This document shows, in pieces, positions 9,284 to 17,488 of a stretch of 64,000 nt of DNA. The position numbers and the translations under genes are program-made. Position 1 is the first letter of the stretch. Each line of letters begins with the position of its first letter. The DNA lies in NCBI GenBank assembly GCA_024239075.1, contig JANBVI010000030.1, positions 62,001-126,000 of the forward strand, given 5' to 3'. The notes below the pieces were generated by a model. That model was given only the letters and a program-made list of their open reading frames with translations, searched no databases and was not told where the DNA came from. The DNA comes from Fischerella sp. CENA71 (lineage in GTDB: Bacteria > Cyanobacteriota > Cyanobacteriia > Cyanobacteriales > Nostocaceae).

Positions 9284-9685
9284 ATGGATTGCAAAACTGC
9301 AACTTTAGTTTACCAAACTGAAAATCATCTCGAAAAAATTCGCGAAATTTTTCCTGAAGCTTGGAATTTTTTAGAAGAAGTATCTTTTGCATACGTCCAG
9401 AAAAAGCCAGATAAATTTGATGCTGCTGTTAAAGAAATAGTTGGTGAGAAACCTTTCCAATTTAGAATGGTTCACCGAGACGATAGAGATCAACTCACAA
9501 AAGACCTTTCAGATTTATTAGGAGATATTACATCGCGATTACTTTTAGAAAAACATTTTTCTGAAGTAGTTGGTCAGCAAGTATTTTTTAGTACTATTTG
9601 TTGTAATAGCCATCTTACTTCCGATCACGAATTAACTCTAGAAGAAGTTCTACCTCTACAACGGGCTGCGGTGAAGTTACAGTAA
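9284..9685 (+). CDS. Conserved hypothetical protein, 133 aa
   Basis: I do not recognise a family. The protein is soluble, mostly alpha-helical and acidic in character, with no signal peptide, membrane segment or obvious catalytic motif; a Cys pair (TICCNS) occurs near residue 107. Codon use matches the neighbours and the ATG follows a plausible purine-rich stretch (CAGGGAAACTG), which supports a real gene. It is followed by a strong hairpin shared with the convergent murT. Confidence 0.7.
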   Translation: MDCKTATLVYQTENHLEKIREIFPEAWNFLEEVSFAYVQKKPDKFDAAVKEIVGEKPFQFRMVHRDDRDQLTKDLSDLLGDITSRLLLEKHFSEVVGQQVFFSTICCNSHLTSDHELTLEEVLPLQRAAVKLQ

Positions 9686-9699
9686 AATTTTCATTGTTG

Positions 9700-9731
9700 G
9701 TTGTTGATTGTTCCACACAACAATCAACAAC
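9700..9731. terminator. Bidirectional hairpin terminator between converging genes
   Basis: A perfect 13-bp stem (GTTGTTGATTGTT at 9700-9712 and its complement at 9719-9731) with a 6-nt loop sits between the stop of the 9284 gene and the stop of murT at 9744. Position and symmetry suggest it ends transcription from both sides. It lacks a long T-tract, so it may be a dispersed palindrome used in this way. Confidence 0.6.
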
Positions 9732-9743
9732 AAATAACAGAAT

Positions 9744-11084
9744 TTAACGAATTTTCCTACCAGTTAATACTTCTCGTACATCTAACATCGCTGTGTAGGT
9801 AGGTAAGATGTGCAAGGTTTCGTGATCTGGGGTATGTTCCAAAGCTGTGTTGATAGCTTGGCGCAAATCTTCTTCGACGATCAAATTACAATTATTTTGA
9901 GGTGCAGGATCGCTGTAGCGTAGGCGCAGAGCCATATCATAGGCGCGATCGCCACTTACTACTAAAGTTCCTCCTCTTTGGACTAGTTTTTCTGTATCTA
10001 CATCCCATATCCAGGATACATCTTCGCCATCTTGAATGCGATCGTTCAATACTAATAGTGTTGTTTGATTATTACTTTGAGTCACAACTCTAATAGTTTC
10101 ATTTGTACCTACAGGATTTTTTGATAATAAAATTCTTACTTGTTTGCCATTAATTTTTAACTCTTCCGCACGTCCAAAAGCAGGTTGAAAGCTAGGAATT
10201 GCATCACGAATAATAGCTTCATCAATTCCCAATTCCTTAGCAGCAGTAACAGCAGCTAAAGTATTGTATTTGTTGTACAAACCAATGAGAATTTGTGGCC
10301 ATTGGCTGCTATCAATACTTGGTTCGCTTCTGGTAAAACCACAACTGGGACAAGTATACTCGCCCATATGAGAAAGATAAACGCCTTTATAATCTAAAGC
10401 GTGTCCGCAACTGGGACAATAAATAGAATCAACAGCATGGGGAATCGCTTCTAAATAATGTTCTGGTTCATTTAAACCAAAGAAAGCAACTCGCTGTTGA
10501 GATAACTGTTGACCAAGATAACAAATTGTTGGATCGTCAGCATTGGCAACAATTATAGTCTCAGGTGGTAGAGTAGCGATCGCACTTCCCCAGCGTTTAC
10601 TAATTGTGTCTACTTCCCCATATCTATCCAGTTGATCACGAAATAAGTTTAAACAAAGAATCAGTTTTGGTTGAATTGGGGCTAAAACCCTGGGCAAAAT
10701 ATTTTCATCAACTTCCAAAATGGCATAATCAACGTTGAGCGAACCTACCAAATTAGTGCTTTCCATCAACGCTGTCATCAAGCCATTTTCCAGATTAGCA
10801 CCCGTAGAATTGTGAGCGACGCGATAACCTTGGCGTTCTAAAATTTCTCGCAAAAACAGCGATGTTGTGGTTTTACCATTTGTACCAGCAACCAGAATCA
10901 CGCTTTGGTTTACCTGCTGACTCAACAATTGCAATAAACGGGGTTCAATCCGACGCGCGATCGCACCGGGTAAAACAGACGCAGCACCCAAACGTAGCGA
11001 TCGCACCATCAAAGTTACGCTTTTAGCTACCGAGACAGCCAAACCCAGCCGCAGTCTATCTATAAATTGAATTTTGTTTCCCAC
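9744..11084 (-). CDS. murT: MurT-like lipid II isoglutaminyl synthase subunit (Mur ligase, DUF1727)
   Basis: 446 aa starting at GTG 11084. It has the Mur-ligase ATP loop (VAGTNGKTTTS at about 66-76), the central domain with ILEVDENILPRVL and CLNLFRDQLDRYGE, a four-cysteine zinc ribbon at about residues 224-249 (CPSCGHALDY ... YTCPSCG), and a C-terminal DUF1727 domain with the DVSWIWDVD stretch. These are hallmarks of MurT, which with the amidotransferase GatD amidates the glutamate of lipid II. No gatD lies next to it here, although the two are adjacent in many bacteria. Strict MurC-like activity is unlikely given the zinc ribbon. Confidence 0.85.
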   Translation of the reverse strand: MGNKIQFIDRLRLGLAVSVAKSVTLMVRSLRLGAASVLPGAIARRIEPRLLQLLSQQVNQSVILVAGTNGKTTTSLFLREILERQGYRVAHNSTGANLENGLMTALMESTNLVGSLNVDYAILEVDENILPRVLAPIQPKLILCLNLFRDQLDRYGEVDTISKRWGSAIATLPPETIIVANADDPTICYLGQQLSQQRVAFFGLNEPEHYLEAIPHAVDSIYCPSCGHALDYKGVYLSHMGEYTCPSCGFTRSEPSIDSSQWPQILIGLYNKYNTLAAVTAAKELGIDEAIIRDAIPSFQPAFGRAEELKINGKQVRILLSKNPVGTNETIRVVTQSNNQTTLLVLNDRIQDGEDVSWIWDVDTEKLVQRGGTLVVSGDRAYDMALRLRYSDPAPQNNCNLIVEEDLRQAINTALEHTPDHETLHILPTYTAMLDVREVLTGRKIR

Positions 11085-11248
11085 AACCGTATCCTAAGTC
11101 TGCGATTTAATATGCGTGAGTTTAGCTAATCCTTGGTAAAAAGGCTAGTCAGATCAACCACAAACTTGTAAAGCGGTGTCTATCAACCCTACGTTTCATG
11201 TATTCTTGAAAATGAAAGCGATCGCTTCATAATCTTGACTCAAAAACT

Positions 11249-11716
11249 TTAGAAATTAATATCTCTCCAGACTTTAGCCTCAGCAAAGCGACTCAAATGC
11301 TTAACATTTGTGGTAGCAATAACAATATAACGACCAGGAAATTCTTCTTTAAGTATCCGCCACTGCGTACAAATGATAATATCTACATCAAGGCTCTTGT
11401 CATCGGCAGTGGGAATACCTTGACTGCGAGCAGATGCCCATAAAGAGGCCGCTTGTCTTAATAAAGCTGAACTAATTGGTAAAAAATCAATGATTTCTCG
11501 AAGTTCATCTAAAGTCTGAATACCGTTAAGTTCAGCTTTTTTCTGTAGTACCAACATCAAGCTTCTTCTGACTTCAAAATCACATATTTCAGAAGAACAA
11601 ATATAAACCCCTTGAGATAGCAAACTATATAGCCATTGTTCGCAATCATAAGCTTCCCCAAACTTATTGGGATTGGCAAGAATTCCCAGCACCCCAGAGT
11701 CGATAAAAACTATCAT
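11249..11716 (-). CDS. PIN-domain protein (VapC-like putative toxin)
   Basis: 155 aa. The N-terminus MIVFIDSGVLGILANP supplies the first PIN acidic residue (FIDSG). Further acidic residues are in DFEVRRSL and in the DDKSLDVDIIICTQ region, and a terminal beta strand is YIVIATTNVKHL, together giving a PIN fold that could act as a metal-dependent RNase. The gene overlaps the preceding one by 4 nt (ATGA), indicating translational coupling and a toxin-antitoxin-like unit. Its target RNA is unknown. Confidence 0.75.
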   Translation of the reverse strand: MIVFIDSGVLGILANPNKFGEAYDCEQWLYSLLSQGVYICSSEICDFEVRRSLMLVLQKKAELNGIQTLDELREIIDFLPISSALLRQAASLWASARSQGIPTADDKSLDVDIIICTQWRILKEEFPGRYIVIATTNVKHLSRFAEAKVWRDINF

Positions 11717-12105
11717 GATTGTGAATATAGTTTTTGTTCGGGGAGGCGTTCTGCATCTATAATCTGTTTAAAGTAATCAAATCTTTCTTCTCGCTGTCGT
11801 GATTCTGCTTGAGACATATTTTGATGGTACTTCATGCGTTGTGCTAACAGCGCTAACGCTTGCTGATTTTGTTGTAATTGCTGCTCTTTTTTCCATTCAG
11901 ATTTTTGTGCATTAACTACATTTTTATCTAATTGGAGCAGTTTTTTTAGAGCATCACCATCTTTTGACTCTAGATTTATTGGAGCAGGATAACCTTCTAA
12001 AATCAAATCATATCCATTATTACTTGTGGTCGTAACTGGGATGAGAGCAATAAAGCGAGCAATATTTAATATTTTTCCACTCGGTAGTTCTACTGCTATA
12101 TTCAT
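11713..12105 (-). CDS. Putative antitoxin partner of the PIN protein
   Basis: 130 aa, upstream of and overlapping the PIN gene by 4 nt. The N-terminal half looks like small beta-rich sequence (AVELPSGKILNIARFIALIPV ... GYDLILEGYPAPINL is split here by TTTSNNG). The C-terminal half is a long charged helix rich in Gln and Lys, likely coiled coil. No AbrB, MetJ/Arc, Phd or HTH DNA-binding motif is apparent, so it is not a textbook VapB. Its role as antitoxin is inferred only from gene order and overlap. Confidence 0.6.
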   Translation of the reverse strand: MNIAVELPSGKILNIARFIALIPVTTTSNNGYDLILEGYPAPINLESKDGDALKKLLQLDKNVVNAQKSEWKKEQQLQQNQQALALLAQRMKYHQNMSQAESRQREERFDYFKQIIDAERLPEQKLYSQS

Positions 12106-12410
12106 TTCTATTTTCTAAATCGTAGAAATCATTATTGTTTAAAAGTCTTTTCGGCTGCACACAAAAAGCAGTTATAAACCTCCAGATTATCTTCCTCAAT
12201 ATTATGTCTGTCGCCAATTCAATCAAATCACGGATAGCCTGCGATCGCTGACAGATATATTCATGTTTTTCACAGGCATTGCAACCTCAACTCTGGGTAA
12301 ATTATGGCAGATTTTGCCATTTGATGCCATGTAAAGCCCTGAATTTTCAATCGAGCAGGTTGGTGTTAAATTTATTAGGGATAATCTCAAACCTAACATC
12401 CTGTTGGCGG
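12106..12410. other. Intergenic region, no recognised gene
   Basis: About 305 bp between the antitoxin-like gene (leftward) and the ThiF-like gene (rightward). The ThiF frame stays open back to 12279, but those 44 codons (LQPQLWVNYGRFCHL...) show no family resemblance and no better start, so I regard them as upstream region. Divergent promoters are expected here; none is clear. Confidence 0.4.
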
Positions 12411-13046
12411 ATGACTAACGCCTTTTTTCACGAACAATTGCAACGCACACCTGCACTCATGCATAAACTGCGGGACTTTCCTGTTACCATTTGTGGTGCT
12501 GGGGCGTTGGGTGCAAATATCACCGAAAATCTGGCTCGTTCTGGCTTTGGTAAGTTACGAGTCATAGACAGAGACAGGATTGAAGAACGCAACCTTTCCA
12601 CTCAACCTTATTACCGTTCCGACGTTGGTGCATACAAAGCCAAAATCCTCACCAATAATCTTTACCGCGCTTTGGGAATCACAGTCGATGGGCGTTCAAA
12701 AGAATTAACACCAGCCAATGCAAATCAATTATTAACAGATAGTGGTTTGATCATCGACACCTTTGACAATAGCAGTAGCCGACAAGCTGTGTTTGACTAC
12801 TGCAATAATTCTCAAATACCTTGCTTACACGTGGGTTTAGCTTCAGATTATGCAGAAATCATCTGGAACCAAATCTATCGTGTACCTTCACCTGCAAACG
12901 ATGATATCTGCGACTACCCCCTAGCGCGTAACTTAGTTATCCTCGCAGTCGCAGTTGCTTGTGAAGTTATTGTTACTTTTGTCGCGACAGAAAAGCAAGA
13001 GAGTTTTACTGTTACCTTAGCTGATTTTGCCATTCAGCCTTTGTAA
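12411..13046 (+). CDS. ThiF/E1-like adenylyltransferase family protein
   Basis: 211 aa from ATG 12411 (MTNAFFHEQL). The Rossmann ATP site is clear: VTICGAGALGANITENLARSG, then the acidic VIDRDRIEERNLSTQP and a Lys in YKAKI, followed by IIDTFDNSSSR. These are the core residues of E1/ThiF/MoeB enzymes that adenylate a protein C-terminus. The protein is shorter than MoeB or ThiF (about 240-380 aa), and no CXXC zinc pairs and no obvious catalytic cysteine are seen, so it may only adenylate, or act on a small molecule. The next gene (87 aa) follows after 33 nt and is probably co-transcribed. Confidence 0.8.
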   Translation: MTNAFFHEQLQRTPALMHKLRDFPVTICGAGALGANITENLARSGFGKLRVIDRDRIEERNLSTQPYYRSDVGAYKAKILTNNLYRALGITVDGRSKELTPANANQLLTDSGLIIDTFDNSSSRQAVFDYCNNSQIPCLHVGLASDYAEIIWNQIYRVPSPANDDICDYPLARNLVILAVAVACEVIVTFVATEKQESFTVTLADFAIQPL

Positions 13047-13079
13047 TGTATAAATTGAATAGAGATTGGGAATGAAATT

Positions 13080-13343
13080 ATGGAGCAAAATCAGGATCAA
13101 CAGCGCCGTGTCGCAGATCAGGAGTTTCAAAAATCCCTAGACCAGCTGCAACAAATTTTACAAGATGATTCTACACAAACAGAAAAAACACCCGAATCTC
13201 ACAGTGATGATCAAAGCGATGCTCCACAGGAACCGCTACGCGATCACCAAATAGCCGAAACTTCCTCAATCATAGATTTAGACGTCTGGGAAGACGCCGT
13301 TGCTGATATCGAACAATATTTCCAGCAAAAAGGAAAAAGTTAA
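13080..13343 (+). CDS. Small acidic hypothetical protein, 87 aa
   Basis: Glutamine- and aspartate-rich, predicted largely unstructured in the middle (QTEKTPESHSDDQSDAP), with helical ends (QEFQKSLDQLQQILQ and DVWEDAVADIEQYFQQK). No family recognised. It follows the ThiF-like gene by 33 nt on the same strand, so the two probably form an operon. It does not end in a Gly-Gly tail, so it is not an obvious ubiquitin-like substrate of that enzyme. Confidence 0.6.
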   Translation: MEQNQDQQRRVADQEFQKSLDQLQQILQDDSTQTEKTPESHSDDQSDAPQEPLRDHQIAETSSIIDLDVWEDAVADIEQYFQQKGKS

Positions 13344-13430
13344 TGGTCAATGGTCATTTGTCATTGGTCATTTGTTCTTCTCCCCTTTCCCCGATCCCCA
13401 ATCCCCGATCCCCAATCCTCAATCCCCAAT
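13344..13430. repeat. Heptanucleotide short tandem repeats (STRR), two types
   Basis: Two blocks of 7-bp units. At 13344-13378 five units of the TGGTCAT/TTGTCAT type; at 13389-13430 six units of the CCCCAAT/CCCCGAT type. Such STRRs are a known feature of filamentous cyanobacterial genomes. The second block overlaps the stop codon and last codons of the leftward trmH-like gene. Confidence 0.85.
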
Positions 13431-14201
13431 CCCCTGTCTTCGCGCTTCGTATAACATTAACGCAGCTGCGATCGCTACATTCAATGACTCTACCCCAGGA
13501 CTAAGGGGAATTTTCACTTCCACATCTGCCATTGCTGCTAATTCTGACGACAAACCAGCGCCTTCGTTACCCAATAAAATCAAACTTGGTTGACGCCAGT
13601 CTACCTCCCAGTAAGTTAAATTTGCATTTGGGAGTGTGGCGATCACTTGCATTCCCGCTTGTTTAGCTTGGATGACTGTCGCTTTTAAATCTGGACTCAC
13701 CGCCATCGGTAAGCGAAACCATTGTCCAGCCGTAGCCCGTAATACCTTGGGATTATCTAAATCTACACTATCTCCACTCAGCCACAATCCACTCGCCCCA
13801 GCAGCGGCCGCAGTGCGAATCATTGTACCCAAATTCCCTGGATCTTGGACTGTTTCTAAAGCAAGTACCACACCAGTAAATGGTATGGGAGTAGGAGAAA
13901 CATTGCGTTTCGCTAGTGCCACAACTCCATCTGGTTGAACCGTAGTTGCGATCGCCGCCATCACTTCTTCACTGACAACTTCTGTGCGATCGCTTCGTTG
14001 ACAAACCTCTTCCCATAACATCGGATGAGATATTTGCCATTCTGGAGTACAGCACACCACTGCCAGGGGATAATTGACTGCACAAGCTTCCTCCAACAAA
14101 TGTGTCCCCTCTAAGAGAAACAGTTGTTGCTTATGCCGTTCCTTGGTAGCGTGGAGCTTTCTGATTTGCTTAACTAAAGAATTTTGTAAACTTGTCAGCA
14201 C
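13419..14201 (-). CDS. TrmH/SpoU family RNA 2'-O-methyltransferase
   Basis: 260 aa from GTG 14201. The N-terminal substrate-binding domain (KERHKQQLFLLEGTHLLEEA) is followed by the SPOUT knot with the three family motifs: ETVQDPGNLGTMIRTAAAAGA, LILLGNEGAGLS and IPLSPGVESLNVAIAAALMLYE. These bind SAM and catalyse 2'-O methylation of rRNA or tRNA; the RlmB-like layout suggests 23S rRNA, though the exact base cannot be told. The last few residues (QGIGD) and the stop lie in an STRR block, so the C-terminus has been shaped by repeat invasion. Confidence 0.9.
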   Translation of the reverse strand: MLTSLQNSLVKQIRKLHATKERHKQQLFLLEGTHLLEEACAVNYPLAVVCCTPEWQISHPMLWEEVCQRSDRTEVVSEEVMAAIATTVQPDGVVALAKRNVSPTPIPFTGVVLALETVQDPGNLGTMIRTAAAAGASGLWLSGDSVDLDNPKVLRATAGQWFRLPMAVSPDLKATVIQAKQAGMQVIATLPNANLTYWEVDWRQPSLILLGNEGAGLSSELAAMADVEVKIPLSPGVESLNVAIAAALMLYEARRQGIGD

Positions 14202-14215
14202 AATTTTAGATTTTG

Positions 14216-14244
14216 GACTTCGTCGTGAGCGCTCAGTCGAACGA
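14216..14244 (-). repeat. 29-bp dispersed repeat (copy 1)
   Basis: Positions 14216-14244 are an exact reverse complement of 43631-43659. The core is TGAGCGCTCA, itself palindromic. Both copies are flanked by AATCCAAAATC/TAAAATC-type A-rich sequence, so the mobile unit may be longer than 29 bp. Confidence 0.85.
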
Positions 14245-14304
14245 CTTTAGATTTTAGATTAATCCAAAATCATAAATCTAAAATCTCATGTGTAAACTTT
14301 CAGA

Positions 14305-14387
14305 TGCGGAACCCGGGACTTGAACCCGGAAGCCTTGTGGGCACTAGAACCTGAATCTAGCGCGTCTGCCAATTCCGCCAGTTCCGC
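14305..14387 (-). tRNA. trnL: tRNA-Leu, anticodon CAG
   Basis: On the minus strand the sequence folds as a class II tRNA of 83 nt. The 7-bp acceptor stem pairs GCGGAAC with GTTCCGC, the discriminator is A, the anticodon stem is CTAGA/TCTAG around TTCAGGT, giving anticodon CAG (reads CUG). There is a long variable arm (TGCCCACAAGGCTT region) and the T loop GTTCAAGTC. CCA is not encoded. It lies between the trmH-like gene and murA. Confidence 0.97.
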
Positions 14388-14593
14388 TCGCGAATTGGTT
14401 GAATGACCGTTTTCTATTATTACTACATTTTTCATAGGTGTCAACTAAGAATTTTTCTTGCCTGTCCCCCTTCCCTTGTCCCCAATCCCCAATGCCCTAA
14501 ATCATCCACAAGATGTGATGCAAGAATATGGACAAATTAAATCTTTCATGTAGAATCGAAACCAACTTAAAATTTGTAAGATTTAAGATTTTT

Positions 14594-14600
14594 GGAGGGT
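14594..14600 (+). promoter_or_regulatory. Strong Shine-Dalgarno placed before an ATT codon
   Basis: GGAGGGT ends about 7 nt before ATT 14607 in the murA frame; no ATG or GTG lies in the usual window. This site decides the start and suggests use of the rare ATT initiator, known from infC and a few others. Confidence 0.5.
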
Positions 14601-14606
14601 AGGCTT

Positions 14607-15986
14607 ATTAATCCTTCTAGCAGCTTACAAGATGCTAAATTGTCATCTGTTGCAGACTCCTCAGTTTTGCAAATCTGTGGTGGGCATCCGTTGCAAGGTC
14701 ATGTAAAAATTAGTGGGGCGAAAAATTCAGCACTAGTCATTATGGCTGGGGCTTTGCTTTGTTCAGGGGACTGTCACATCCGTAACGTACCTTTGCTCGC
14801 AGATGTAGAGCGTATGGGTCAGGTATTGTCGGCTTTGGGTGTTAGTTTGCGGCGCAATGGTGACAATTTAGACATCAATGCTAGCGAAATTACCTCATCC
14901 AAAGCTCCTTATGAACTGGTTACTCAGTTACGAGCCAGTTTTTTTGCGATCGGTCCCATCCTGGCACGTTTGGGAATAGCACAGATGCCTTTACCAGGGG
15001 GATGTGCGATCGGCGCTAGACCAGTTGATCTCCATGTCCGGGGACTACAAGCAATGGGAGCCGAAGTACAAATTGAGCATGGTATTTGTAATGCTTACGT
15101 TCCTGGCAAAAACCGTCGTTTGAAGGGAGCAAAAATTTACCTAGATATTCCCAGTGTGGGAGCCACAGAAACGCTGATGATGGCAGCGACTCTGGCAGAA
15201 GGTGAAACAATCATTGAAAACGCTGCCCGTGAGCCAGAAGTTGTTGATTTAGCAAATTTCTGTATAGCGATGGGAGCAAAAATTCAAGGTGCAGGCACAA
15301 GTACAATTACTATCGACGGTGTTCCCGAACTTCATTCTGTTGAGTACAATATTATACCTGATCGCATTGAAACCGGAACTTTTCTGTTGGCGGGGGCAAT
15401 AACCCGTTCAGAATTGCTCCTCTCGCCAGTGGCCCCAGATCATCTAGTACCAGTGATTTCCAAATTGCGCGAGATTGGCGTGAATGTGGTTGAAGAAACA
15501 CCAACTAGCTTACGTCTCCTCAGAGCCGACAGATTAATCGCGGCAGATATTGAAACCATGCCCCATCCTGGTTTTCCTACGGACATGCAAGCGCCGTTCA
15601 TGGCTTTACTGGCGATCGCAGAAGGCGATAGCCTGATTAATGAAACCGTATTTGAAAATCGCTTGCGTCACGCCTCCGAGTTAAATCGCTTAGGGGCAGA
15701 CATTCGTGTTAAAGGTAACACTGCTTTTGTCCGGGGAGTACCGTTGTTATCTGGCGCACCTGTAATTGGCACAGACTTACGAGCCGCCGCAGCTTTAGTT
15801 GTCGCCGGCTTGGCAGCAGACGGCAAAACTACCATCCAAGGACTGCACTACCTTGATCGCGGCTATGATCGTCTTGATCTCAAATTACAGCAATTAGGAG
15901 CAAAAATCCAACGTTTACCTGCTTCAGAGGTAAAAACAGAAATCGCTCCTGGCGCAATTAATCCTGAAGCATCGATTTCTTCATAA
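14607..15986 (+). CDS. murA: UDP-N-acetylglucosamine 1-carboxyvinyltransferase (MurA)
   Basis: First committed step of peptidoglycan synthesis (PEP transfer to UDP-GlcNAc). Signatures: [17 protein letters not shown] with the active-site Lys-Asn, [13 protein letters not shown] with the catalytic Cys loop, [17 protein letters not shown], and a C-terminal [18 protein letters not shown]. The frame is open from TTG 14592 (464 codons), but that TTG overlaps a strong Shine-Dalgarno (GGAGGGT at 14594-14600). The codon correctly spaced 8 nt after GGAGG is ATT 14607, giving the peptide [11 protein letters not shown] therefore place the start there (459 codons), with TTG 14592 or TTG 14641 as alternatives. 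Confidence 0.93.
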   Translation: MNPSSSLQDAKLSSVADSSVLQICGGHPLQGHVKISGAKNSALVIMAGALLCSGDCHIRNVPLLADVERMGQVLSALGVSLRRNGDNLDINASEITSSKAPYELVTQLRASFFAIGPILARLGIAQMPLPGGCAIGARPVDLHVRGLQAMGAEVQIEHGICNAYVPGKNRRLKGAKIYLDIPSVGATETLMMAATLAEGETIIENAAREPEVVDLANFCIAMGAKIQGAGTSTITIDGVPELHSVEYNIIPDRIETGTFLLAGAITRSELLLSPVAPDHLVPVISKLREIGVNVVEETPTSLRLLRADRLIAADIETMPHPGFPTDMQAPFMALLAIAEGDSLINETVFENRLRHASELNRLGADIRVKGNTAFVRGVPLLSGAPVIGTDLRAAAALVVAGLAADGKTTIQGLHYLDRGYDRLDLKLQQLGAKIQRLPASEVKTEIAPGAINPEASISS

Positions 15987-15997
15987 TTTAGTAATGG

Positions 15998-16056
15998 TTA
16001 ATGGTTAGTGGTTAGTTATTAGTTGTTTTGAACAACCAGCAACCACCAACCATCAA
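15998..16056. terminator. Imperfect hairpin after murA
   Basis: Arms built from GGTTAGTGGTTAG ... GTTGTT and AACAAC ... CCACCAACCAT pair imperfectly around a TTG loop. It lies directly after murA and may stop its transcription, though it resembles the dispersed GGTTAGT-type repeats of these genomes. Confidence 0.4.
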
Positions 16057-16141
16057 CAATTAATATCGCTATACTAGGCTTTGTAGGGCTGGTATCAAAC
16101 TAGCTCAATTACAAACCTCACTACTTTCCACTTGCTTTGCT

Positions 16142-17017
16142 ATGTTATCCTCCAAAACTCAGCTCATTGGTCTAAAAGCAGACTCATTTCGTCACCCGTT
16201 AGACCTAGAAGCAACCAAAGCGCTGAAGCAGATTCCCGGTATAGATTTGATGGTGCGGAATGTCCTGGGACCAGTGGCGGAGCAATTATTTTATGTGGAA
16301 AACATTGCATCTAGTATTTTGGTGGGCGAAAACCAACTACCCCATTTACATAAACTTTTATTAGAAGCTTGTCATATTTTAGACATGGAGCCACCGCAGT
16401 TGTATATCAGACAACATCCGGCTCCGAATGCTTATACTTTTGCGATGCGGGGTAAGCAGCCTTTTGTAGTGCTGCACACTTCCTTAATTGATATGCTCAC
16501 GCCAGAGGAGACTCAAGCAGTCATTGCTCATGAACTGGGACACCTCAAATGTGATCATAGTGTTTATTTGACACCAGTAAATATATTAATTTTGGCAGCA
16601 GCAACTTTGCCTAATATCGGTGCATTTATTGCTCAAGCAATCCAAGCACAACTTTTGGAATGGGTTCGTTGTGCAGAATTCACATGCGATCGCGCCGCCT
16701 TATTAGCAACTCAAAACCCCAAAGCTGTCATGTCTGTGTTGATGAAATTAAGCGGTGGTTCACCGACTCTTGCACCACAACTGAACCTTGATGCTTTTAT
16801 TGACCAAGCCCGCGCCTACGATGATATTAGTAAAACCGAACTCGGCGAAATGGTCAAAGTTACTCGGACAGCCCAACTAACCCACCCAGTACCAGTATTG
16901 CGGGCGCGAGAAATTGACCGTTGGGCAAGTAGCAAAGAATATGAAAGGTTGTTGCAAAATCCAAAGTTAGAAAGTAGTAGTGAGTCTAATACAGGCGGTA
17001 AGTGGCGCAATTGGTAG
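16142..17017 (+). CDS. M48 family zinc metallopeptidase (HtpX/Ste24-like)
   Basis: 291 aa. The catalytic HEXXH is in VIAHELGHLKCDHS at about residues 127-140, and the third ligand Glu is likely in the CAEFTCDRAALL segment near 180 (ExxxDRAA), as in M48B peptidases. A hydrophobic stretch (PVNILILAAATLPNIGAFIAQAI, given here as two parts PVNILILAAATLP and NIGAFIAQAI) follows the motif and may contact the membrane. Expected role is proteolytic quality control, substrate unknown. Length is near that of the short cyanobacterial M48 proteins. It appears monocistronic. Confidence 0.88.
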   Translation: MLSSKTQLIGLKADSFRHPLDLEATKALKQIPGIDLMVRNVLGPVAEQLFYVENIASSILVGENQLPHLHKLLLEACHILDMEPPQLYIRQHPAPNAYTFAMRGKQPFVVLHTSLIDMLTPEETQAVIAHELGHLKCDHSVYLTPVNILILAAATLPNIGAFIAQAIQAQLLEWVRCAEFTCDRAALLATQNPKAVMSVLMKLSGGSPTLAPQLNLDAFIDQARAYDDISKTELGEMVKVTRTAQLTHPVPVLRAREIDRWASSKEYERLLQNPKLESSSESNTGGKWRNW

Positions 17018-17308
17018 ATATTAGACTTAGTACAGGTTTGCATTAATTCGTAGCGGTTTGAAACGCAGAGGGACGCAAAGGTAAACGCAGAGGAGCGCTG
17101 AATTTTGGTGTCAAAATTTTGATATGAATTTATGCAATTCCGTACTTAGCTTTATTACTCCAATTGCAAGACGCGATCGCTTATGGTAAAGTCAGCTAAC
17201 CACATCTAATTAGGGATTTGGACAATTTGAGCGATCGCTCCATTTTTAAATTAATAATCACGAATCATATAGCAATCCGTGTAGAAATTGTGAAAAGTAA
17301 GAGGTCAG

Positions 17309-17482
17309 ATCCCCGACTTTTTTAAAGATACAGCTGGTGAATAGTGGGTTTGATCCCTCGTTCGCCTACAAATTGGTTGTAGAGACGCGCCATGGCGCGT
17401 CTCTACATCTGGTGGAATGACGAAAAATCTTAATGAGGGATGTCACCCCTGATTCGCCAACTGTATCCTAAGTCGGGGATCT
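17309..17482. repeat. Nested inverted-repeat element, MITE-like
   Basis: Outer arms AGATCCCCGACTT (17309-17321) and AAGTCGGGGATCT (about 17470-17482) are complementary; a middle pair GGGTTTGATCCCTC and GAGGGATGTCACCC matches imperfectly; the centre is a perfect 30-bp palindrome at 17378-17407. No coding sequence lies within. The size (about 174 bp) and nested symmetry resemble a miniature inverted-repeat element or compound REP. Another AGATCCCCGACTTTT hairpin occurs at 25604-25637. The whole gap 17018-17488 contains nothing else I recognise. Confidence 0.6.
17378..17407. repeat. Perfect 30-bp palindrome (TGTAGAGA family)
   Basis: The half-site TGTAGAGACGCGCCA is followed immediately by its exact reverse complement. 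Related hairpins with the same TGTAGAGA/TCTCTACA ends but other cores occur at 33130-33159 and 47647-47671. Confidence 0.9.
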
Positions 17483-17488
17483 TGTTGT

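Noticed and set aside
12279-12410. 44-codon upstream extension of the ThiF-like gene
   Set aside because: No family similarity and a better start with normal N-terminus at ATG 12411.
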